This document shows, piece by piece, positions 35,591 to 43,669 of a stretch of 50,090 nt of DNA (positions are counted from its first letter, which is position 1; every line of letters begins with the position of its first letter). The notes under the pieces were generated by a model. The model worked only from the letters and a program-made list of their open reading frames with translations, made no database searches and had not been told where the DNA came from. This DNA is from Stenomitos rutilans HA7619-LM2 (GTDB taxonomy: Bacteria > Cyanobacteriota > Cyanobacteriia > Leptolyngbyales > Leptolyngbyaceae): contig JAHHIE010000049.1 in assembly GCA_019358945.1 (NCBI GenBank), forward strand, positions 1 to 50,090, written 5' to 3'. Made by a program: the position numbers and the translations under genes.

Positions 35591-35685
35591 AGAATAATTC
35601 TTCAATCAAGCAATAGAACCATAAAACAATGAAACAATGAAATAAGCAAACGCATTAAATGCCCCATTGCATTGAGCTAAGCAGG

Positions 35686-36504
35686 CTACGTTTTGCTATG
35701 CAATGCATGAATGATTTGCCGCTTAATACCGACAAATTCTGGAGACATTTTAATATCCAATTCGCGGTGTTCTGGTAATGGAATCGGCACCTCTAGCTGA
35801 ATGCGACCGGGGTTTGCAGCCATTACATACACTCGTTGAGAAAGGTAAATTGCCTCCTCGATATCATGAGTAATCATCAGCACAGTAACATGGGTTTTTT
35901 CCCACAACTCCAGTAAAAACTGCTGCATCTGCTCTTTGGTTTGAGCATCCAACGCTCCAAACGGTTCATCCATCAATAGCACAGCCGGTTCGTTGGCTAG
36001 GGCACGCGCGATCGCCACCCGTTGCTTCATCCCACCAGAGAGCTGCTTTGGATAGCTTTTAGCAAACTTCGTCAGCCCCACAACGTCCAAAAAGTAGCGC
36101 ACCCGATCGCGCTGCTCGGCGTTTGGCATGTTTTGGAACTGCAAACCAAAGGCCACATTCTGCGCTACCGTTAGCCACGGATACAGGGTATAGCCTTGAA
36201 ACACCATGCCGCGATCGGAGCCAGGGCGGCCCGTCACAGGTTTACCATCAACTAAAACATCACCAGCAGACGGTGGAACTAAACCAGCAATAATATTGAG
36301 CAAGGTCGATTTGCCACAACCCGACGAACCGACCAGACAAACCAATTCTCTAGGAAAAATCTTGAAGTTAATCTCTTGGAGAACGGTTAGCATTTGCTTA
36401 CCCCGGAGGGGATAAGTTTTGTAAAGATTTTGTACCTGGAGTTTTGCCACGGGTTCTTGGGACAATTCACTAGAGTGATTAACACTCAGAACTTGCTCTA
36501 GCAT
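35686..36504 (-). CDS. NitT/TauT-type ABC transporter ATPase
   Basis: A 272-residue ATPase with Walker A GSSGCGKST, Q-loop MVFQGYTLYPWLTV, signature LSGGMKQR, Walker B VLLMDEPFGALD and switch His MITHDIEEA. The length and the TLYPWLTV block match SsuB/TauB/NrtD-type ATPases. It is the first gene of the minus-strand cluster and powers the permease at 30,547. I see no strong ribosome-binding site before the ATG at 36,504. No clear NtcA box (GTA-N8-TAC) was recognised in the short upstream stretch to the terminator at 36,601-36,650. Confidence 0.92.
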   Translation of the reverse strand: MLEQVLSVNHSSELSQEPVAKLQVQNLYKTYPLRGKQMLTVLQEINFKIFPRELVCLVGSSGCGKSTLLNIIAGLVPPSAGDVLVDGKPVTGRPGSDRGMVFQGYTLYPWLTVAQNVAFGLQFQNMPNAEQRDRVRYFLDVVGLTKFAKSYPKQLSGGMKQRVAIARALANEPAVLLMDEPFGALDAQTKEQMQQFLLELWEKTHVTVLMITHDIEEAIYLSQRVYVMAANPGRIQLEVPIPLPEHRELDIKMSPEFVGIKRQIIHALHSKT

Positions 36505-36600
36505 AGGGTGAGAGGAGGATGAACACGCAAGATTAAAATTATTTTCAGGTACAATTAAAGAGGGCTTGATAGAACGGTCAAAAAAAATGAGGAAGCAGCT

Positions 36601-36650
36601 AAAAACCCGGAAGAGAAGCAGCGATCGCTACAGAACTCTCCCGGGTTTTT
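36601..36650. terminator. Strong bidirectional terminator hairpin
   Basis: AAAAACCCGG (36,601-36,610) pairs perfectly with CCGGGTTTTT (36,641-36,650), and the next five bases pair with one mismatch. Both strands end in a T-run. It separates the tRNA side from the ABC cluster start at 36,504. Because it lies ~100 bases upstream of the ATPase start on the minus strand, an attenuator role is also possible. Confidence 0.7.
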
Positions 36651-36764
36651 ATCCCGCCGTGTAATCTATTAAAAGCCTCAGACGCAAGCCTTTCAATGGA
36701 TCGACCTCTCTCGAACCAGTCGCTACCAGGTTGATAAGCCGGAACCCTAGAAGTCTTTATTCAT

Positions 36765-36898
36765 CAGGACTTACGCAAATTCTCTAAAACTAGCCCCACA
36801 GCCCCCAAATTTGGGGGAGCAAGCACTCAAATTCCCCCAGAGTTGGGGGCTTAAAGCCCTTTGGGCATACAAGAAAAGGGGGCGACTGCGTAAGTTCT
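36765..36898. mobile_element. MITE with terminal inverted repeats and 6-bp target duplication
   Basis: AGGACTTACGCA (36,766-36,777) and TGCGTAAGTTCT (36,887-36,898) are inverted with one mismatch. ATTCAT flanks both sides (36,759-36,764 and 36,899-36,904). The 134-base interior is made of C- and G-runs able to fold (GCCCCCAAATTTGGGGGAGC) and has no coding potential. Similar GGACTTACGCA-ended elements are common in cyanobacteria and are moved by a transposase in trans. Confidence 0.75.
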
Positions 36899-37085
36899 AT
36901 TCATAAAGTTTTTCACTCCCAGAAAGCAACTTCCTGGAATGGTGCTAGTTATAACGGCTTAATGTACGCATGATTGTATCAAAAGAAACAAAAGTGCTCA
37001 AGCATCATCATAAAACCAGGCAAATCCACTGCAATAAATACGCTGCCATTTGACCCGTTGTAGCTGCCTTTACCCTTAATCAAAC

Positions 37086-37156
<71 letters not shown>

Positions 37157-37321
37157 ATGCTTTAACGTCGCGGATCTCATAGTATCGATAATTTAGCCCT
37201 TTTGACAAGCATCCTGGCACAAAATTTTGATCAATCTAGTGAACGATTCTCCAAACACGCCTTAGAGACCCAGTTCCACTACGCGATCAATTTCATCACA
37301 AAGCGGAAGCAAGCCCTGCTC

Positions 37322-38263
37322 CTACCGTTCTCCCTTCAGGAAAGGTCGCATCAGCGCTTTGGGGTATCCGGCTCGCCTGGACATGATGGTGAGTGCCAGG
37401 ATGCTAAAAAGATAGGGCAGCATCAAAAACACCTGGTAGGGAATGGTCGCGCCAATTTCCTGCTGTAACCGGAGCTGGATAGCGTCGAACCCGGCGAACA
37501 ACAAAGCACCAAGCAACGCCTTGAAGGGTTGCCATGAGGCAAAAATGACAAGGGCAATGCAAATCCAGCCACGCCCGTTGATTAAGTTGATAAAGAAGGA
37601 ATCAAAGGCAGAAAGGGTCAGAAAGGCACCCGCGATCGCCATTAGCCCGCTGCCAGCCATCACTGCACCTGTTCGCACCGTATACACATTGATGCCTTGT
37701 GCTTCTGCCGCCTGTGGATTCTCCCCCACCATTCGCACGGCCAACCCCAACGGTGTGAAGTACAGCGCATAGGAGATTATACCGACCGCAAGCAGTGCCA
37801 GGTAGGTGAGCGGCGTCTGGGTAAACATGGCTTGACCAATCAGCGGTAGCTGCGAGAGTAGTGGAATCGGGTAGGGCTGAAACGGTGTAATTTTGGGCGG
37901 TGTAGTGGCTTGAGGCAGCAACACTCGGTAGAAGAAATACGCCAAGTTTGAGGCCAGTAAGGTGATGCCAATACCCGTGACGTGTTGTGACAGACCCAAC
38001 CAAACTGTAAACAGGCTGTGCAGCAAGCCAAACGCACAACCGATTCCTGCTGCGAGCAGTACACCAATCCACAGATCGGCTCCCTGATAGACGGCAGCCC
38101 AGCCAACCAGTGCACCGATCGTCATGATGCCCTCAATGCCCAGGTTTAAGACACCTGCTCGCTCGCAGAGCAATTCTCCTAAGGTGCCAAAGAGCAGCGG
38201 TGTCGCTATCCGGATCGTGGCAGTCCAAAATTCGACACCAAAGAGCAGGTTGAGACTATCCAT
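37322..38263 (-). CDS. BMP-type (nucleoside-like) ABC transporter permease, second subunit
   Basis: A 313-residue membrane protein of the branched-chain/ribose permease superfamily, in the group that pairs with BMP binding proteins. About eight helices; family markers are ERAGVLNLGIEGIMTIGALVGW near the start, VRMVGENPQAAEAQGIN and GRGWICIALVIFASWQP. Length matches YufQ/NupQ-like permeases. It follows the other permease (38,329) with a 65-base gap in the same operon and should form the heterodimeric channel with it. Likely substrates are nucleosides or related purine compounds, by family. Confidence 0.9.
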   Translation of the reverse strand: MDSLNLLFGVEFWTATIRIATPLLFGTLGELLCERAGVLNLGIEGIMTIGALVGWAAVYQGADLWIGVLLAAGIGCAFGLLHSLFTVWLGLSQHVTGIGITLLASNLAYFFYRVLLPQATTPPKITPFQPYPIPLLSQLPLIGQAMFTQTPLTYLALLAVGIISYALYFTPLGLAVRMVGENPQAAEAQGINVYTVRTGAVMAGSGLMAIAGAFLTLSAFDSFFINLINGRGWICIALVIFASWQPFKALLGALLFAGFDAIQLRLQQEIGATIPYQVFLMLPYLFSILALTIMSRRAGYPKALMRPFLKGER

Positions 38264-38328
38264 AGACGTGGCATTACTTCATTTTGTGAGCGATGTTTGT
38301 TGGTTCAAGTCTGTCAGCTCAGCACAGT

Positions 38329-39372
38329 CTATCGCCATCGCAAACGATAACGGGTCAGCAGAATGCTGATGAGCATGCACAGCAGGGAGGCCGATACAAT
38401 GACATCTGCCAGGTAAGACGGTAAGTTCGCCGATCGACTCATGGCATCAGCACCGACATAGATTGCCGCAATGAAAATGGCCGATCCAAGTACACCGATT
38501 GGGTGCAATTGCGCCAGCATCGCTACGATGATGCCGGTGTACCCAAAACCGGGCGACAAATCGAGGCTGAGGTAGCCTTTGAGTCCAGCCACTTCGCTGA
38601 CGCCACCAAGACCCGCTAACCCGCCACTCAAAAGCGCTGTGGCGAGAATGACACGGTTAATGGGAATGCCCGCAAATTTGGAGGCATGGATGTTTGCCCC
38701 GATCGCCTTCATGCGATAGCCCAATACGGAACGACTGTTGAGTACCCACACGACGATCGCGCTTAAAATTGCCACGATTAACCCTAAATGAGTCCGACCC
38801 GAAAGCCTGGGTAAGGTGGCCTGATCAATCACTGGCACGGCTTGCGGCCACCCTAAAGCGGAGGGATCTTTCAGCGGGCCTTCTACTAAATAGCTGACAA
38901 CCAGCAGCACGATGAAGTTGAGTAACAGCGTTGTGACGACCTCATCGACTTGAATCTGCGTTTTGAGGATAGCAGGCAGCAGTAGCAGTATTCCGCCGAA
39001 AAGAAAGCCTGTGATCAAGATGAGGGGAATCATCAGGAACGATGGCAGGGTAATGAGTCCGCTACCCACGAGCGTTGCGGCGATCGCACCCGCATACAGT
39101 TGCCCCTCTGCCCCAATATTCCAAAATCGCGCCCGAAACGCGATCGCCACACTCAAGCCCGTAAACATCAGTGGCGTTGCCCGTGAAAGCGTTTCTGAAA
39201 GCGCAAACTGTGAACCCAACGCTCCTTTTAGCATCACACCATAGGAGTGCAACGCGGGTACACCCGTCCAGGAGACCAGCGGAATGCATAATGCCAGCGC
39301 TGCACCAATGGCCGCGATCGGTGCCAGCACGGCTAGAAGAGGAGGAATGTGTTCGCGTTGTTCAAGGTGCAT
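38329..39372 (-). CDS. BMP-type (nucleoside-like) ABC transporter permease, first subunit
   Basis: A 347-residue polytopic membrane protein (YufP/NupP-like). Markers are ALGSQFALSETLSRATPLMFTGL, ARFWNIGAEGQLYAGAIAA and SPGFGYTGIIVAMLAQLHPIG, all conserved in this permease class. About nine helices. It lies between the ATPase gene (ending at 39,508) and the second permease. The 135-base gap to the ATPase is a low-complexity C-rich stretch. It forms the inner-membrane pore for the compound delivered by the lipoprotein at 42,107. Confidence 0.9.
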   Translation of the reverse strand: MHLEQREHIPPLLAVLAPIAAIGAALALCIPLVSWTGVPALHSYGVMLKGALGSQFALSETLSRATPLMFTGLSVAIAFRARFWNIGAEGQLYAGAIAATLVGSGLITLPSFLMIPLILITGFLFGGILLLLPAILKTQIQVDEVVTTLLLNFIVLLVVSYLVEGPLKDPSALGWPQAVPVIDQATLPRLSGRTHLGLIVAILSAIVVWVLNSRSVLGYRMKAIGANIHASKFAGIPINRVILATALLSGGLAGLGGVSEVAGLKGYLSLDLSPGFGYTGIIVAMLAQLHPIGVLGSAIFIAAIYVGADAMSRSANLPSYLADVIVSASLLCMLISILLTRYRLRWR

Positions 39373-39507
39373 GGAGAAGTGGAGATTTGAGTTTTGAGTT
39401 GATTAAGCGGTCAGCGGTCAGCCATCAGCCATCTATCTAACAACTAACAACGCCTTCCGCCCCCGCCTCCCCTGCCCCCTCTGCTTTTGCCTTTTGCCTT
39501 CTACTTT

Positions 39508-41511
39508 TCACCCCTTCCCCTCTTTCCCCGCCATCATGAGTCCAATCTCGCTGATCACCACGTTTTCGATGGCGATCGAAGGTGATAGGCGACCTTTGTA
39601 GAGCACGTAGAGGCGATCGGAGAGCGTCAGCAGTTCGTCCAAATCTTCAGAGATGAGTAGAACCCCGGCTCCGTTGGCGCGAGCCTCCAGCAAGCGTTGG
39701 TGGACAGTGGTAACGGCACCAAGATCAAGTCCGCGTGTCGGTTGGCTTGCCAGGATGAGTTTGGGATCACGCGATAGTTCACGACCCAGGATCAGCTTTT
39801 GCATATTGCCACCAGACAGTAACCGCACCGTTGCCTTGGGCGATGGGCACCGTACGTCAAAGGCGGCAATGAGGCCGGCAGCATGGCGAGTGGCAGCCTC
39901 TCGCTTGAGCAACCCTATTTGAGAGAATGCTTGATCCTGGTGCGTTTCCAAAATCAAGTTCTCCCAAATGGTCATGTCTGTCACAAGCCCGGTGGTGTGA
40001 CGGTCTTCAGGAATGCGTGCCACGCCAGCCTGCACCATATCAGCGGGAGAAAACTGCTGTAGCTTTTGCCCATAGAGCTGTACGATGCCCTGTGTGGGTG
40101 CCATCAGTCCGCTCAGCAGATCAAACAAGGCGGCTTGTCCATTGCCAGAAACGCCTGCAATGCCAACAATTTCTTGCTGACGTACCAGCAGATTGATGGC
40201 ATCAAGTGAGGTAAGATGGCCTGCTTTCAGCGTCACGCGATCGAGCTGTAGGACTGGTTCACCAGGTGTGAGCGGCTGACGAATGGTTTTAGGCAGGGGT
40301 CTACCTACCATGTGTTCCGCGAGTTGGGCAGGTGTGGTGTCTGCGGTAGTGACAGCCGCGACAACTTTGCCAGCACGGAGGACGATGACACGATCGCTCA
40401 CGGCCATCACTTCCTGCAACTTGTGAGAAATGAAGACGATCGAGAGCCCCGCTGACGTCAACTGGCGCAAGGTGGCAAACAGCGATGCGGCTTCGGGTGG
40501 CGTGAGCACCGCTGTGGGTTCATCGAGAATCAAAATCTTGACATCCCGATACAGCGCTTTGAGGATCTCAACCCGCTGACGTTCACCCACAGACAAGGCA
40601 CCGATTTTGGCATCTGAATTCACTGCCAGTCCAAAGCGGTCTGATAGGGCGGTTAAGCGCTGACGTGCAGCTTGCAGGTTTTGCCAGGGTCGCCACAGGG
40701 GTTCGGTGCCCAGCGTGATATTGTCTAACACTGAAAGATTGTCTGCCAGCGTAAAGTGCTGATGCACCATGCCGACACCCGCTTCGATCGCGGCTCGAGG
40801 CGAACTTGTTTTCAGCGGTTTGCCAAAGACGGCGATCGATCCCTGATCCGCCACGTAATGACCAAACAGGATATTCATCAGCGTGGTCTTGCCTGCGCCA
40901 TTTTCACCTAACAGCGCCAGCACTTCGCCGCGATGCAACTCCAGACTGACAGCATCATTTGCCAGCAGGCTCCCAAACCGCTTGCTGATGTTAGTGAGTT
41001 GAAGGACAACGTCGGCTTCTGGCTGCAGTAGTTGGTTCACGAATCTTGCAGCCTCTTGATGGACGATCGCATCAATATTTTCCAGAGTTGCGGATGGATA
41101 ACTGTAGGGAAACTCGCCTGCATAGAGGCTATCCAGGGCATCGTCAAGTTCAAGCCAGATGACGTAATCAGGATCATGATCGGTATCCAACCAGATTTGA
41201 TACAACGGCTGTATCGCTTGTCGAAGTGATATGAACTGACCATTGATGATTTGCTGTGCTATTTCGCACGCATACGCCCGAATAGCCGCTTTTGGCTCTG
41301 GTTCCTCTATATCTAATTCTTTGATCGCATGAATGAAATACGTTTCTATATCAAAAACGCTGCTGCGTCGATCGAGTCCAGCCAAAATTCGCAGGTTGGG
41401 CGAGTCGTAACCCTTCACGAGCAGTTCGGTTGCCCAATCAATGTAGTCATCCGCAAAGATCTGATGCAGCGCTCGCTTCCCGAATATGGCGTTGGTTGAA
41501 TGACTCATCAC
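39508..41511 (-). CDS. BMP-type ABC transporter double ATPase with an extra N-terminal domain
   Basis: A 667-residue protein. Residues ~168-660 are the tandem ATPase of sugar/nucleoside importers: Walker A GENGAGKTT near 204, signature LSVGERQR, Walker B ILILDEPTAVLTP. The second half has a degenerate P-loop (GVSGNGQ) and signature LSGGNMQK, as normal for the family. The first ~165 residues are foreign to ABC ATPases: acidic and helical, beginning GKRALHQIFADDYIDWATELL and containing DRRSSVFDIETYFIHAIKEL and IWLELDDALDSLYAGEF. They look like a separate small protein fused in frame at QLLQPEADVVLQLTN. The usual protein would begin near VVLQLTNISKRFGS, and no start codon is obvious there. Confidence 0.88.
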   Translation of the reverse strand: MMSHSTNAIFGKRALHQIFADDYIDWATELLVKGYDSPNLRILAGLDRRSSVFDIETYFIHAIKELDIEEPEPKAAIRAYACEIAQQIINGQFISLRQAIQPLYQIWLDTDHDPDYVIWLELDDALDSLYAGEFPYSYPSATLENIDAIVHQEAARFVNQLLQPEADVVLQLTNISKRFGSLLANDAVSLELHRGEVLALLGENGAGKTTLMNILFGHYVADQGSIAVFGKPLKTSSPRAAIEAGVGMVHQHFTLADNLSVLDNITLGTEPLWRPWQNLQAARQRLTALSDRFGLAVNSDAKIGALSVGERQRVEILKALYRDVKILILDEPTAVLTPPEAASLFATLRQLTSAGLSIVFISHKLQEVMAVSDRVIVLRAGKVVAAVTTADTTPAQLAEHMVGRPLPKTIRQPLTPGEPVLQLDRVTLKAGHLTSLDAINLLVRQQEIVGIAGVSGNGQAALFDLLSGLMAPTQGIVQLYGQKLQQFSPADMVQAGVARIPEDRHTTGLVTDMTIWENLILETHQDQAFSQIGLLKREAATRHAAGLIAAFDVRCPSPKATVRLLSGGNMQKLILGRELSRDPKLILASQPTRGLDLGAVTTVHQRLLEARANGAGVLLISEDLDELLTLSDRLYVLYKGRLSPSIAIENVVISEIGLMMAGKEGKG

Positions 41512-41551
41512 GTTTGCACACCAAAGAGACAGGTCGTTGATCGCAGAAGGC

Positions 41552-41740
41552 TCAAGACGGTGTGGCTATCTCTAACTGTTTGCATATTTGCATTGCTGTA
41601 AAGTTGGGGATCTCTCGATGACGCGGTACAGAAGTCCGGCGATGGTTAGCAGGATTCTCCCAGATTGAGTGTTCGCCACCCTCCCGCACTAAACGACAGC
41701 CTTGAGCGCTGAGATGGCGGATTAAATCTCGCCGCTTCAT
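41552..41740 (-). CDS. hicA: HicA-family mRNA interferase toxin
   Basis: A 62-residue protein with the double-stranded-RNA-binding-like HicA fold: KRRDLIRHLSAQGCRLVREGGEH, then SIWENPANHRRTSVPRHREI. The catalytic His is H24 in GGEHS, so it should be able to cut mRNA when free of antitoxin. The start overlaps the hicB stop by 4 bases (ATGA), the hicB-first order seen in part of the family. The pair sits between the binding protein and ATPase genes of an ABC importer, an unusual place. Confidence 0.88.
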   Translation of the reverse strand: MKRRDLIRHLSAQGCRLVREGGEHSIWENPANHRRTSVPRHREIPNFTAMQICKQLEIATPS

Positions 41741-42021
41741 GACGCTGCTAAATCGGGCACAATCTGAATGCGGGAAGCGGCAGTGAGAATGAGGTGAATC
41801 GGTTCTTCTAAATCACTGTCAGCATCCGTCAATTGAGCATTCGGCGAGGGCAATGGTTCGCCCAGCAGCAAATTGGTTTCTGCCATCTCAACCAGGGCAC
41901 TTGCCAGTGATCGTCGCGCTGTTTCCAAATTCTCGGCAAAGGTGATGGTGCCTGGAAAGTCCAGCACTTCTCCATGTACACCTTCATCTAGAAACCGATA
42001 GGTTGCCTTATAGGTCAGCAT
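41737..42021 (-). CDS. hicB: HicB-family antitoxin
   Basis: A 94-residue protein with the partially degenerate RNase-H fold of HicB: YKATYRFLDEGVHGEVLDFPG, then TFAENLETARRSLASALVEMAE. A ~35-residue tail follows (LEEPIHLILTAASRIQIVP). No clear helix-turn-helix or ribbon-helix-helix is seen at the C-terminus, so autorepression may depend on other contacts. It neutralises HicA by masking the active site. Its start lies about 85 bases after the binding-protein stop, behind a stem-loop. Confidence 0.85.
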   Translation of the reverse strand: MLTYKATYRFLDEGVHGEVLDFPGTITFAENLETARRSLASALVEMAETNLLLGEPLPSPNAQLTDADSDLEEPIHLILTAASRIQIVPDLAAS

Positions 42022-42044
42022 GATAATCTCTTTGTTTGGATTTT

Positions 42045-42086
42045 AAGGATGAAGGATAAACGTTTTAATCTTTAGCCTTCATCCTT
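42045..42086. repeat. 11-bp stem-loop between binding-protein gene and hicBA
   Basis: AAGGATGAAGG (42,045-42,055) pairs exactly with CCTTCATCCTT (42,076-42,086). No T-run follows on the minus strand. It may damp read-through into the toxin-antitoxin genes or stabilise the 3' end of the binding-protein mRNA. Confidence 0.4.
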
Positions 42087-42106
42087 CATCCCTTATCCTT
42101 TCTACC

Positions 42107-43162
42107 TTACGCGGTCGCCTTCGGTTGCGTATCGTCAATTTTGACGGTAAATTTGCCTGCTTTGATGTCATCCTGTCTGGCAGTCACTTTTTGCTTCAGG
42201 TCGGCGGGAATTTTGCTGTCAAAGGTGCCCAGTGGTGAAAGACTGCTGCCACCGTACTTGATGTAGCTGTACTCGCCGTAGTCTTCCGCTTTGAAGGTGC
42301 CGTCTTTGACCGCTTTGATGGCGCGATCGATCGTCGGTTCCATGTGCCACAGTGCACTGGCGACGACGGTGTTGGGGTAATCTTTTTGGGTGTCGATGAC
42401 GTTGCCGATCGCCAATACTTTCTTTTCTTTCGCGGCATCAGACACGCCAAACCGCTCGGCGTACATCACATCCGCACCTTTGCTGATCTGGGCGAAGGCG
42501 GCTTCCTTCGCCTTAGGTGGGTCAAACCAGCTCCCAATAAACGTCACCAGGAATTTCACATCTGGCTGGGTCTCTTTTGCGCCTGCCATAAACGCGTGCA
42601 TCAGGCGATTGACCTCTGGGATCGGGTAGCCGCCGACCATCCCAATCACCTTAGATTTGGTCATACCGCCTGCAATCATGCCTGTAAGATAAGACGGCTC
42701 GTGAATGTAGTTGTCAAAAACGGCGAAATTGGTGCCGTCTGGTTTGCCGCTCGACCCCATCAAAAACGCGACTTTGGGGTATTCCTTGGCGACCGATCGA
42801 CAGGCTTTTTCCACCGCAAACGCTTCACCAACGATCAGTTGATTGCCGCCTTCTGCATATTGCCGCAACACCCGCTCGTAGTCAGTGTTGGTCGTATTTT
42901 CAGAATAAACGTACTCAATGTCGCCTCGCTCTTTGGCGGCTGACAGCGCTTTGTGAATACGGCTCACCCACTGTTGCTCGATCGGTACCGTGTATACACT
43001 CGCCACTTTGATTTTGCCTGCTGGTGAGGCTGAAGGCGATCCTTGTACTGCTGGAGAACCTTCTGGCGCAGGCGATGAGGCACAGGCTTTGAGCAAAAGG
43101 CTAGAGCCAAAGGCAGCGGAGCCATAAACAAGGAACTTCCGACGATTAAAGTTGTCTGTCAT
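42107..43162 (-). CDS. BMP-family substrate-binding lipoprotein
   Basis: A 351-residue protein from the ATG at 43,160-43,162 (a TTG 9 bases upstream is possible). It has a Tat-like twin-Arg signal NFNRRKFLVYG and lipobox LKAC with Cys27, then a Pro/Ser-rich linker. The body is the BMP/PnrA fold that binds nucleosides or related purine compounds: KIKVASVYTVPIEQQWVSRIHKAL, GTNFAVFDNYIHEPSYLTGMIAG, KSKVIGMVGGYPIPEVNR and GADVMYAERFGVSDAA. It is the first gene of the importer, then hicBA, the ATPase and two permeases. The strongest expression is expected here because of its position and the following stem-loop. Confidence 0.92.
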   Translation of the reverse strand: MTDNFNRRKFLVYGSAAFGSSLLLKACASSPAPEGSPAVQGSPSASPAGKIKVASVYTVPIEQQWVSRIHKALSAAKERGDIEYVYSENTTNTDYERVLRQYAEGGNQLIVGEAFAVEKACRSVAKEYPKVAFLMGSSGKPDGTNFAVFDNYIHEPSYLTGMIAGGMTKSKVIGMVGGYPIPEVNRLMHAFMAGAKETQPDVKFLVTFIGSWFDPPKAKEAAFAQISKGADVMYAERFGVSDAAKEKKVLAIGNVIDTQKDYPNTVVASALWHMEPTIDRAIKAVKDGTFKAEDYGEYSYIKYGGSSLSPLGTFDSKIPADLKQKVTARQDDIKAGKFTVKIDDTQPKATA

Positions 43163-43171
43163 GCGTTTCAA

Positions 43172-43669
43172 TGCCTAAAACTATCAGTCAAGGAATATTT
43201 TGTCCTTGACTCGTATTACTAAACCATTTGTTGAAGCATGGATAGTATAAGGCATTACATGTAAGCGATCGTTCAGGCAGAAGCCGCATGTTCGTGTAGC
43301 AGGCTGTGTTTGATCTAATTAGCGGTCAGTGGTCAGCCTGGAATTTAAAGCTGAAGGCTGATAGCTAATCCCTGGTTGACTGACCAATCTTTTAGTGATC
43401 GCCTGACCCGCTCTGCACTAAAAGTACAGGCTAATGGAAGGAAGTCCTCTATAGGCTCTTCCCAAAGGGTAGAGGACTGCAAGCCTCTAGCAACCCGTTT
43501 TAACGGGTTTTTACACCGTTAGCCCAGATTTGAATCACGGGCGGGTGAGCAACGGAGCGATTAGCCTTTCAAGACTTTTGTTAGTCAGTAGCTAACCCAG
43601 AATCATGTTCACAAAACAAAGAGGAGCGCTATATTCAGGCACAAGGGCATAAGTGCGCTTCATAGAGCG
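43172..43669. other. Gene-free stretch holding stem-loop repeat copy 2
   Basis: No supported gene. Contains the repeat at ~43,400-43,590 and, upstream of the binding-protein start, a short AT-rich stretch (43,230-43,262) that could be its promoter. Confidence 0.4.
43400..43590. repeat. Dispersed stem-loop repeat, copy 2
   Basis: Blocks shared with copy 3 in the same order are AAGTCCTCT, GGGTAGAGG, CCCGTTTTAACGGGTTT, CACCGTTAGCCC, ATCACGGGCG and CAGCCTTTCAAGACTTTTGT-like. AACCCGTT/AACGGGTT (43,492-43,509) is a perfect 8-bp hairpin followed by T's on the plus strand. It lies between the kinase and the BMP gene. Confidence 0.65.

Noticed and set aside
36505-36600. Riboswitch ahead of the ABC cluster
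   Set aside because: Only a terminator-type hairpin at 36,601-36,650 is evident; no conserved aptamer core was recognised.
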